Source of the DNA: Iodidimonas muriae
GTDB lineage: Bacteria > Pseudomonadota > Alphaproteobacteria > Sphingomonadales > Rhodothalassiaceae
Reading direction: 5' to 3'
DNA length: 64,000 nt
Assembly (NCBI RefSeq): GCF_014647255.1
Contig: NZ_BMOV01000009.1
Span: forward strand, 41,232 to 105,231
Under the pieces are notes generated by a model. That model did no database searches. It was not told the DNA's origin and saw nothing but the letters and a program-made list of their open reading frames with translations. Shown here piece after piece: positions 57,143 to 64,000 of the stretch; positions within the stretch are counted from its first letter, which is position 1, and every line of letters starts with the position of its first letter. The position numbers and the translations under genes were made by a program.

Positions 57143-57946
57143 ATGCCGGGAGACGTCGTTATCACACCTCTTACGAAGAGGCGCCCGACAGGGGAGCTCT
57201 ACACGCGCGTCCCGAGGGTCCAAGAGCTTTTGGCCGAGTTGACGACTTTGGAGCGTAAACAACTGATCGCGCGTGCCGCGATTTCGAACAGGACAGATCC
57301 AGCCTACATTCCTAGTGAATGCTTGGTATATTTCATCCGTGCAAGCCGGAACGATAACAGTGAGGCATGGTTCGAGCGCTTGTACAAAGTGCTCGCGGAG
57401 AGGGTTTTGCGGGCTCTTCCCCGTGAGGGAAATGCGGATGGCCAGACCGCCTCACGGACCAAGCTTGCCATACGCGACAAGGCGTTCGGTCGTTTTGTTG
57501 AGTTTCTGTCGCACGACCGCACGGTAGGTTCCGAGAAACTTGACTATTTCGAGGTACGTTTTGACGGAGCAGTAGCGAGTCTGCGGCGGGATGCGCAGGA
57601 GCAAGCATGGAGAGATGAAAATCGTTCGGCACCACTCGAGTATGATAGGGAGACAGGGGAGCTATCTGAAGAGGTGGAGCGAGCTGCGGGCAGCTTCGAC
57701 CTCACGGATCAGCTAGAAATCGACGATCCGGATTACCAGTCTCGTCTGGAGGCAGCGATTGACACCCTACCAGGAGAACAAATGAGGATCATCGAAATGT
57801 TAAGACAAGAAATTCCTATCGATTCAAAGGATCCGGAGGTGGTCACTATCTCCAGGACGCTGGGAAAGTCGGAGAAAACGATAAGAACCTATAGAGACAA
57901 AGCATTTGCGACGCTTCGAGACGCGCTCAAAGGGGATTACCAGTGA
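57143..57946 (+). CDS. Sigma-factor-like regulator
   Basis: 267 aa from ATG 57143 (ribosome site GAGATTAAG). The C-terminal ~70 residues resemble sigma region 4: AAIDTLPGEQMRIIEMLRQE, then SRTLGKSEKTIRTYRDKAFA with an HTH recognition helix. The N-terminal part is helical and acidic-basic without a clear region 2, so it could be an anti-termination or sigma-like adaptor instead of a true sigma. It overlaps the next gene by 4 bp (GTGA). The pair sits immediately upstream of the protease-helicase gene and likely controls it. Confidence 0.65.
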   Translation: MPGDVVITPLTKRRPTGELYTRVPRVQELLAELTTLERKQLIARAAISNRTDPAYIPSECLVYFIRASRNDNSEAWFERLYKVLAERVLRALPREGNADGQTASRTKLAIRDKAFGRFVEFLSHDRTVGSEKLDYFEVRFDGAVASLRRDAQEQAWRDENRSAPLEYDRETGELSEEVERAAGSFDLTDQLEIDDPDYQSRLEAAIDTLPGEQMRIIEMLRQEIPIDSKDPEVVTISRTLGKSEKTIRTYRDKAFATLRDALKGDYQ

Positions 57947-58524
57947 ACCCCGGTGTCCGCAAACCCACTCGCGAAGAAGTGCTAGATGCCTTCGCCGTTG
58001 AACCTCAGCATGATCGCACTGTTCTTGAAAGGTATCTGAAACAATATCCGGAGTACGCGTCTGAACTGGTCGAATTATCTAGAGAAGTCTCAAGGAACAT
58101 TGGAACCGATCAGAATCCACTATCGGCGCACGAAAGCCGATTGATCGATAATGCTTGGCATCATCATGCGCCGATTGAAACAAAGTCCGGAACTGATCCG
58201 CTCGCCGTCCTTTCGGTTCAGCAATCGAGAGATATCGCCAAGAAACTGGATGTCCCTCGTCAGATTATTACGGCGTTCAAAGAACGACGTGTGAGAGTTG
58301 AGACTGTCCCAAAGCCCTTTCTCGCTGCCTTAGCAGAGGCGCTGGAGTTCTCCATTGAAGCTTTGGTGAGCAGCTTGTCTTACCCATCGGTTCCAAAGAT
58401 GGCGCGCAGCTACAAGGCCGAAGTCAAGCCCTCAGTTGGAGCCGCGGTTTCTTTTGAGCAGCTACTGGTTGACGCGGGCGTATCCGAATCGCGTCGGGCA
58501 GAGTTGATGGCCAAGGGCGCATAA
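57943..58524 (+). CDS. HTH protein, candidate substrate of the ImmA-like protease
   Basis: 193 aa. The middle contains a degenerate HTH: QQSRDIAKKLDVPRQIITAF then PKPFLAALAEALEFSIEALV, as in XRE-type proteins. The N-terminal half is acidic and helical (DRTVLERYLKQYPEYASELV). The C-terminal tail has VGAAVSFEQLLVDAGVSESR. In ImmR/ImmA and DdrO/IrrE pairs an HTH repressor is cleaved by the adjacent COG2856 metallopeptidase. Here the next gene starts 1 bp after this stop and carries just such a peptidase. An anti-sigma role toward 57143 is an alternative. Confidence 0.6.
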   Translation: MNPGVRKPTREEVLDAFAVEPQHDRTVLERYLKQYPEYASELVELSREVSRNIGTDQNPLSAHESRLIDNAWHHHAPIETKSGTDPLAVLSVQQSRDIAKKLDVPRQIITAFKERRVRVETVPKPFLAALAEALEFSIEALVSSLSYPSVPKMARSYKAEVKPSVGAAVSFEQLLVDAGVSESRRAELMAKGA

Positions 58525-58525
58525 A

Positions 58526-61500
58526 ATGGACAGCGTCGAGCTCGCACGCCATATCGCGACCGACCTGTATTTGCAGGCCGTGTCAAAAGGGCATGATCCA
58601 TGTCGACCATATGAGTTTGCAGTCGCCGAAGCACTACGGCGTGGCTTTGATGTTGAATCTACCGCGGCAGGTTCACCATTGTTGGATGGCGGTCGCGCCG
58701 CACTCATTCTTGCGGACCGGCTCATTCTACATGAAAACTCTGGAACGCCGTTCGAACAAGCCTTTCTGGTCGCCCATGAGGTTGGACATCTGGAGCTTGG
58801 CGACAACGTTGACGATGAACCAGCCGCCGAGATCGATCCAACGCGAACGGCCGAAGCTTCGCTGATCGGTATCGAACGGGTGGTGGATTACGGTCGTCGG
58901 CAGCGGCGGGAGGTCCAGATGGACCTGTTCGCAAGAGAGTTTCTACTTCCGCGACCAATTGTCCGGAATCTTCATGTTGAAGATGGACTGACAGCGTCAC
59001 AGATTGCCGATCGTATTGGTGCTTCGTTCGACGTCGTTGCCCAGCAACTGTTCGATGCCCTGCTATTACCGCAGATCGAGCTCGAAGCAGACGAAGTAGC
59101 GATGGAGCAGTCGCCAAACACGCTTCAAACCGTTGCCGCCTCCCATCGCGGCGAAGCCTATCTTCTCGAAGCTGGTCCGGGGACCGGAAAAACCCAGACA
59201 CTCGTTGCACGCGTGGACGGGCTTATTGAGGAAGGCGTCGATCCTCGCCGTATCCTGCTGCTGACTTTTTCCAACAAAGCCGCTGGCGAGATGGCAGACC
59301 GGATTGCCCGCAAGCACAAAGCGGCCGCCACGGCTATGTGGATTGGCACCTTCCACGCCTTTGGGCTCGACATCATCCGTCGATTCCACACGGAATTGGG
59401 ACTACCAAAAGACCCCCACATGATGGACAGAACTGAGGCGGTAGAGCTTCTTGAGCATGAGTTTCCCCGCTTGGGCCTCACCCACTACCGTAACCTGTAC
59501 GATCCCACCCAAATCATCGCCGATATGCTCCATGCGATTTCACGCGCGAAGGACGAAGTCGTCGATCCAGTGCAATATGCTGAATTCGCCGCAGAGATGG
59601 AATCGACAGCGACGTCACTAGACGAGGAAGTATCCGCGGCAAAAGCCGCTGAGGTTGCACAAGTTTATGCGGTGTATGAACGCTTGAAGGGGGAGTCCAA
59701 CTGCGTCGATTTTGGTGATTTGGTATCCCTGCCGGTGCGGCTACTGGAGGAGTTTCCGGAGATTCGGAGCCATTTCCAAGAGCGGTATGATCATATCTTG
59801 GTGGATGAATATCAGGACGTGAACCGCAGCAGCGTCCGTCTTTTGACCGCGCTTAGCGGCGATGGCACCAATTTGTGGGCGGTCGGTGATGCGAAGCAAT
59901 CGATCTACCGTTTTCGCGGAGCATCATCCTTCAATATGGCGCGCTTTGGTGCAGAGGACTTCCCGAAGGGCGAGCGTGGCCGCTTGAAGCGAAACTACCG
60001 ATCTGTCGAAGAGGTCGTGAACACCTTTTCCAGCTTTGCCACAAGTATGATTGTCGGCGATGCTGACAGCGATCTTATGTCCGAACGTGGAGTGAGCGGC
60101 ACCCTACCGGAGCTGCGGAAAGTGGCTCGGGCTCCAGACCAGACGGTTGCAATTGCCGAGGCGATCGAAGAGCGACGACGTGAAGGCTGCGAATATCGCG
60201 ACCAGGCCGTTTTATGCACTGGCAACGACAAGCTCTCGGAAATTGGGCAAGATCTTGAGCGACTCGGAATCCCTGTGCTGTTTCTAGGTAGTCTGTTCGA
60301 ACGACCAGAGATCAAGAATCTGCTTTCGTTGCTCACAATTCTGAGTGATCGGCGAGCTATGGGTCTTGTGCGTGTGGCCTGCATGACGGAGTTCGCGATG
60401 CCGATCGAAGATGTCGGTGCCGTTTATAACCATCTCCGATCGTTGGATGGCGAACCTGCTGCATGGTTGAACGAAATTCCCGCTGTTTCTGCTCTAACGG
60501 ACGAAGGCCGATCAGCTTTGGGAGGTTTGGCGGCAGCGATGCAAGGGTTCGACGCGACGTCTGTACCCTGGACTGTGCTTGCCACCTTGCTGTTGGATCG
60601 GACACGCATTGCGGCAGACCTGAGCGCTTCGGACTCGGTTGCCAAAAGAACGCAGGGCATCGCCATTTGGCAATTCCTGAATTTCCTGCGGAGCCAGCCA
60701 AACGGACAAGCACAGCCGATTGCCCGGTTGCTCGATCGGGTACGTCGACTGGTTCGCCTCGGCGATGATCGCGACCTGCGACAACTGCCGGCTGCTGCGC
60801 AGGGAATCGACGCTGTTCGCCTGATGACGATTCACGGCTCGAAAGGGCTAGAGTTTCGTACTGTCCATCTGCCAGGGCTCAACGCCGACACAATCCCGCG
60901 GACTGCTCCAGCGCCGCCTTGCCCACCGCCAAATGGTATGGTGGAAGGCGCCGTCGGGAGTGCATTGGAGATTTTCCGAGCAGGTCAAGCAGAGGAGCAG
61001 GAGTGCCTTTTCTATGTGGCGATGTCGCGAGCACGCGACAGACTGATAATCTATGCACCGATGCTGACGTCGAATGGTAGCAGGAGGAATTTGTCCAGTT
61101 TCATTGACCGTTTAGGCTCCCATCTGGAGCACAGCACAGTCCAGTCTGATCGCACACTGCCAGCCGCCCCGGAAATGACCACCATACCACTTGCTATAGA
61201 AGGAGGTCTCCGATTCAGCGGTCCACAACTGGCTCTCTTTGAGCGTTGCCCCAGACGCTTTTTCTACACGCACATTCTGCAAGTCGGTGGTCGTCGCACA
61301 GCGACACCGTTTATGCAGATGCACGAAGCGGTGCGCTCAGTTTTCAAGGCTATCGTCGCCGACGCCAGTGTGATTTCGAACGACAGCGATCTGGATCGTC
61401 GACTTGCTGAAGCGTTTTCTGAGCACGGTCTCGAAGACCACGGCTATGTCCGCGAATATAACGCTTACGCGATATCGATGATCCGGTACTTTATTGCCGA

Positions 61501-61930
61501 TCGGGAAGGCCATACGCCTGAAACTCCGACAGCCCTCAGAGTCAGTTTCGGCGAGGAGGAGGTCGTCGTCCACCCAGACGATGTACTTTTGCGACCTGAC
61601 GGGACGCGGATTATACGTCGGGTACAGACTGGTCATTTTCGGAAGGCGGAGACGGATGATGTCGGAGCGGTTGCGTTTCTTCTGGCGGCACGACAGGCAT
61701 TTCCGAGTGCTGAAGTTGAGCTCATACACCTGTCGGATCAGTCCGCACAGCCCATAGAATTGACGGCGAGGAAACTTCAGACCCGGCGCGACAAGCTCTC
61801 GACCTACCTGCAGGATATCCGGGCTGGCCGGTTTCCGGCAAATGCATCGTCTCGAACCTGTCCGGGATGCCCTGCATTTTTCGTCTGTGGACCAACGCCA
61901 TCGGGCATTCTCGAAAAAAACTTCGACTAA
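58526..61930 (+). CDS. ImmA/IrrE protease - UvrD-type helicase - PD-(D/E)XK nuclease fusion
   Basis: 1134 aa, three parts. (a) Residues ~1-190: ImmA/IrrE (COG2856) metallopeptidase with HEVGH at 84-88 and a REFLLPR motif. (b) ~195-870: SF1A helicase with Walker A GPGTGKT at 216-222, TFSNKAAGEMADRI, the DEYQD Walker B near 427-431, GDAKQSIYRFRGAS, RLMTIHGSKGLEF and FYVAMSRARDRLI. (c) ~890-1134: nuclease domain with RFSGPQLALFERCPRRFFYT and, near the end, CPGCPAFFVC; together with the first Cys this gives a four-Cys Fe-S pattern like that of AddB and Cas4. All motifs look functional. The build combines a stress-sensing protease with DNA unwinding and degradation. I infer defence; a repair role cannot be excluded. 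Confidence 0.9.
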   Translation: MDSVELARHIATDLYLQAVSKGHDPCRPYEFAVAEALRRGFDVESTAAGSPLLDGGRAALILADRLILHENSGTPFEQAFLVAHEVGHLELGDNVDDEPAAEIDPTRTAEASLIGIERVVDYGRRQRREVQMDLFAREFLLPRPIVRNLHVEDGLTASQIADRIGASFDVVAQQLFDALLLPQIELEADEVAMEQSPNTLQTVAASHRGEAYLLEAGPGTGKTQTLVARVDGLIEEGVDPRRILLLTFSNKAAGEMADRIARKHKAAATAMWIGTFHAFGLDIIRRFHTELGLPKDPHMMDRTEAVELLEHEFPRLGLTHYRNLYDPTQIIADMLHAISRAKDEVVDPVQYAEFAAEMESTATSLDEEVSAAKAAEVAQVYAVYERLKGESNCVDFGDLVSLPVRLLEEFPEIRSHFQERYDHILVDEYQDVNRSSVRLLTALSGDGTNLWAVGDAKQSIYRFRGASSFNMARFGAEDFPKGERGRLKRNYRSVEEVVNTFSSFATSMIVGDADSDLMSERGVSGTLPELRKVARAPDQTVAIAEAIEERRREGCEYRDQAVLCTGNDKLSEIGQDLERLGIPVLFLGSLFERPEIKNLLSLLTILSDRRAMGLVRVACMTEFAMPIEDVGAVYNHLRSLDGEPAAWLNEIPAVSALTDEGRSALGGLAAAMQGFDATSVPWTVLATLLLDRTRIAADLSASDSVAKRTQGIAIWQFLNFLRSQPNGQAQPIARLLDRVRRLVRLGDDRDLRQLPAAAQGIDAVRLMTIHGSKGLEFRTVHLPGLNADTIPRTAPAPPCPPPNGMVEGAVGSALEIFRAGQAEEQECLFYVAMSRARDRLIIYAPMLTSNGSRRNLSSFIDRLGSHLEHSTVQSDRTLPAAPEMTTIPLAIEGGLRFSGPQLALFERCPRRFFYTHILQVGGRRTATPFMQMHEAVRSVFKAIVADASVISNDSDLDRRLAEAFSEHGLEDHGYVREYNAYAISMIRYFIADREGHTPETPTALRVSFGEEEVVVHPDDVLLRPDGTRIIRRVQTGHFRKAETDDVGAVAFLLAARQAFPSAEVELIHLSDQSAQPIELTARKLQTRRDKLSTYLQDIRAGRFPANASSRTCPGCPAFFVCGPTPSGILEKNFD

Positions 61931-62012
61931 CCTTACCGGTCGAACAAAGTTCCCCCGATTGACCCCTTAGAAGTCGGACAAGGGTCCGGCGCAAGCTAAG
62001 GACTCAATCGCT

Positions 62013-62768
62013 ATGACACTCGACGACTTCCCCGATCATGACGATCTCTCCGATGCGCTGCGCGAGGATCGGGCGCTGCGCCCGACGCGGGCCTATCGCA
62101 TCCGTTTCGCACAGGACAATCTGGACTTTCGCAAGCTGGATGTCCCTGATCCCGTCCCGCTGGGACGGCAAATCCTCACCGCAGCTGGCTGCGATCCGCG
62201 CGATGGCTTCAGCCTTTTCGCGATCCTCCCCTCCGGTGATTTCGAGGACGTGCGGCTCGACGAGCCCTTCGATCTGCGCGCGCGCGGTGCGGAACGCTTC
62301 GTGGCGTTCCAGACTGATCGTGACTACAAGTTCACGCTGGATGATAGTCAGCTTGAGTGGGGAAAGCCAGCGATCGGTGGCGACGCGCTCTACAAGCTGG
62401 CGAAGGTCGGCGAGCATGAAGCAATCTTCTTGCAGATTCGCGGCGGCACGGATCGGCTCTTGGAACCGGACGACCTCGTGGATTTGACCGAACCAGGCAT
62501 CGAACGGTTCATCACCGCTCCGCGCCCTGCGACGACCTGTGTGATCATCGTCAACTCCCGGCCCCGCGAGGTCGACGACAGGCATGTCACTTTCGAAGAT
62601 GTCGTGAAGCTCGCTTTCCCTGGTTCGCACGATACTAATGTCGTGTTCTCGATGACATATCGCCACGCCGCTTCGAAACCGCACGCTGGTGAGCTCGCCG
62701 CTGGCGGCAGTGTTGATATCAAGAAGAAGGGGACTGTATTCAATGTCACGCGCACTGTTCAGTCTTAA
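62013..62768 (+). CDS. Multi-ubiquitin domain protein (three beta-grasp repeats)
   Basis: 251 aa, ATG 62013 after AAGGA. Three ubiquitin-like units: residues 27-99 (YRIRFAQDNLDFRKLDVPDP, LGRQILTAAGCDPRDGFSLF, LRARGAERFVAF), 104-169 (YKFTLDDSQLEWGKP, LTEPGIERFIT) and a more divergent 174-251 (TCVIIVNSRPREV to KKGTVFNVTRTVQS). This matches the bacterial multiubiquitin family. The protein ends in VQS, without a terminal Gly-Gly, so conjugation would need processing or another chemistry. It overlaps the E1 gene by 26 bp. Role inferred: modifier in a ubiquitin-like conjugation system. Confidence 0.85.
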   Translation: MTLDDFPDHDDLSDALREDRALRPTRAYRIRFAQDNLDFRKLDVPDPVPLGRQILTAAGCDPRDGFSLFAILPSGDFEDVRLDEPFDLRARGAERFVAFQTDRDYKFTLDDSQLEWGKPAIGGDALYKLAKVGEHEAIFLQIRGGTDRLLEPDDLVDLTEPGIERFITAPRPATTCVIIVNSRPREVDDRHVTFEDVVKLAFPGSHDTNVVFSMTYRHAASKPHAGELAAGGSVDIKKKGTVFNVTRTVQS

Positions 62769-63918
62769 CAACGACCTCAAGCGTCTCCGGGATGAAGGCT
62801 ATTTCGTTCAAGTCATCGGCGGCTTCCTCGTGATGCGCGACGTTCCATACGTCGATAGCGAGTGCGAGGTGCGGATGGGCACCCTGATCTCTAGCCTGAC
62901 TTTGGCTGGAGATCAGACCCGCCGTCCAGATACGCATGTCATCCACTTCGATGGTGACTTCCCGTGCGGGCCGGACGGCACTCCGATCCGTCAGATATCC
63001 CGCCAGAGCGGGACCTTCGACCTCGGGCACGAGCTCACGGCGAGGCATTCATTTTCGAGCAAGCCGGAAGGCGGCTATTCCGACTATTTCGACAAGATGA
63101 CGACCTACGCCGCCATTCTTTCGGGGCCGGCCGCTGTCCTCAAACCGGATACGACTCCACGCACCATGAAATCGCCTGAAGATGAGGACGAGTCTGTGTT
63201 CAACTACACTGAGACGGCGTCAGGCAGGGTGGGCATTGGCGCACTTTCGGCGCGCTTGGAACAAGATGTAGTTGCAATTATCGGCTGCGGCGGAACAGGA
63301 GGTTACATCCTTGATCTTGTCGCAAAAACGCCGGTTCCACAGATCAGACTGTTCGACGAAGATGAGTTTTTGCAACACAACGCATTTCGGGCTCCCGGAG
63401 CCGCATCGATCGACGACCTTCGCGATTTTTCGAAGAAGGTCGATTACTTCAAAGCGATCTATTCACGCATGCACCGCGGTATCGTGGCCCATGATCTGGC
63501 TCTCAGTTCGTCCAATCTGGACCTCCTTGACGGAGTGACGTTCGCCTTCATTTCGATGGATGCCGGCAATGAAAAGAAGCTCGTGGTCGAGAAGCTGGAG
63601 ACGCTGGGTGCGTCCTTCATCGATGTCGGCATGGGGTTGGAGTTTGACGAGGACTCACTTGGTGGGATTCTGCGTGTAACAGCAAGCACACCGACGATGC
63701 GGAACCACGTGCATCAGGGCAGAATGTCATTCGGTGGTGGTGGGGAGAAGGATCTCTATTCCTCCAACATTCAGGTCGCCGATCTGAATGCACTCAATGC
63801 CGTCCTTGCCGTAGTGAAGTGGAAGAAGATCCGCGGCTTTTATCGGGACTTGGAACGGGAACATCACTGTACTTACACCACGGATGGCAACATGCTCCTG
63901 AACGGAGATACGGAATGA
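62743..63918 (+). CDS. E1-like ThiF adenylyltransferase with DUF6791-like N-terminal domain
   Basis: 391 aa from the ATG at 62743; the frame extends to 62689 inside the previous gene, without protein sense. Residues ~1-140 resemble the DUF6791/E2-like domain often fused to bacterial E1s (GGFLVMRDVPYVDSECEVRM, FPCGPDGTPIRQIS), with Cys75 as a candidate catalytic Cys. The ThiF fold follows: VVAIIGCGGTGGYILDLVAK (GxGGTGG at 181-187), IRLFDEDEFLQHNAFRA with the adenylation Asp/Asn/Arg, and FIDVGMGLEF. There is also a Cys in EHHCTYTTD near the end. It would activate the modifier encoded just upstream. The gene ends with a 4-bp overlap into the next start. Confidence 0.9.
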   Translation: MSRALFSLNNDLKRLRDEGYFVQVIGGFLVMRDVPYVDSECEVRMGTLISSLTLAGDQTRRPDTHVIHFDGDFPCGPDGTPIRQISRQSGTFDLGHELTARHSFSSKPEGGYSDYFDKMTTYAAILSGPAAVLKPDTTPRTMKSPEDEDESVFNYTETASGRVGIGALSARLEQDVVAIIGCGGTGGYILDLVAKTPVPQIRLFDEDEFLQHNAFRAPGAASIDDLRDFSKKVDYFKAIYSRMHRGIVAHDLALSSSNLDLLDGVTFAFISMDAGNEKKLVVEKLETLGASFIDVGMGLEFDEDSLGGILRVTASTPTMRNHVHQGRMSFGGGGEKDLYSSNIQVADLNALNAVLAVVKWKKIRGFYRDLEREHHCTYTTDGNMLLNGDTE

Positions 63919-63935
63919 TGTATGATACTCACCTA
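63915..63935 (+). pseudogene. Third gene of the ubiquitin-like operon, truncated after ~6 codons
   Basis: ATG at 63915 overlaps the E1 stop (ATGA), a typical coupled start. Only MMYDTHL is readable before the sequence changes to what looks like an IS end at ~63936, and the frame stops 20 codons in. In related loci the next gene is usually a JAB-type deubiquitinase or a DUF6527-type protein. Which one stood here cannot be told. Confidence 0.5.
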
Positions 63936-64000
63936 GGGTCAGGACCTATTAAATTCGGGGATTCCCATTTGTTGTAATACGTGATTCACCATGGCAAAGG
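63936..64000 (+). mobile_element. Left end of a possible IS5-like element, running off the window
   Basis: GGTCAGGACCTATT directly follows CTAG, which fits the YTAR target of IS5-group insertions. 55 bp in, an ATG at 63991 (GTGATTCACC before it) could begin a transposase (MAK...). The far inverted repeat and the transposase body are outside the window, so this is a tentative call. Confidence 0.4.

Noticed and set aside
62004..62780. 258-codon minus-strand frame across the multi-ubiquitin gene
   Set aside because: Antisense shadow in GC-rich coding DNA; the plus frame shows three beta-grasp repeats and overlaps the E1 gene as expected for an operon.

Overview
The window looks like part of an alphaproteobacterial chromosome of moderate GC. 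The evidence is the flagellar gene set: FlbT and FlaF next to a flagellin, FliL/FliM/DUF6468/MotE in a row, a CtrA-like regulator with a degenerate receiver, and no fliD or fliS. I cannot name the genus. An aquatic, non-rhizobial lineage is a guess.

Layout. (1) 2-2503: C-terminal part of a membrane permease/M1 aminopeptidase fusion, open at the window edge. (2) 2528-7473: a 36-repeat type I-E CRISPR array read leftward on the minus strand, a 60-bp leader, and cas3. No Cascade or adaptation gene is present. (3) 7491-14390: an accessory, decaying stretch. It holds a secreted protein, a 20-repeat Sel1 protein, remnants of what looks like a graspetide-type RiPP locus (broken ATP-grasp ligase, membrane-anchored partner, truncated HlyD exporter subunit), and an IS3 remnant with an IS110 fragment inside it. 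(4) 14391-51777: a large, almost uninterrupted flagellar cluster covering export gate, basal body, C-ring, motor, rod, rings, hook, hook-filament junction, flagellin and post-transcriptional control, plus several uncharacterised proteins. (5) 52089-64000: a genomic island. It starts at the 3' half of a tRNA-Val(GAC) gene beside a tyrosine recombinase. It carries an internally deleted IS3 element that truncates an ArdC-like gene, a HipB/HipA-like pair with a small membrane ORF, a regulatory pair (sigma-like protein and HTH protein), a 1134-aa ImmA/IrrE-UvrD-nuclease fusion, and a multi-ubiquitin/E1 operon. The third gene of that operon appears to be cut by an IS at the window edge.

How the genes work together. 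The flagellar genes form divergent operons: fliF-fliH-fliN-fliP-fliG against fliL-fliM-DUF6468-motE; flgB-flgC-fliE-fliQ-flhA-fliR-flhB against fliI; flgE-flgK-flgL; motA-motB; flgF-flgG-flgA-flgH-FliL-like; fliK-flgD; flgI-flgJ-flgN-like; flaF-flbT-FlaG-like-DUF1217. The island's most interesting part is 57143-63935. There a sigma-like protein, an HTH protein and an ImmA-type protease fused to a helicase-nuclease form one tightly packed block. It is followed by a bacterial ubiquitin-like conjugation module with a triple beta-grasp protein and an E1-like ThiF enzyme with a DUF6791-like N-terminus. I read this as a candidate compound anti-phage system; that is inference from domain content and gene packing.
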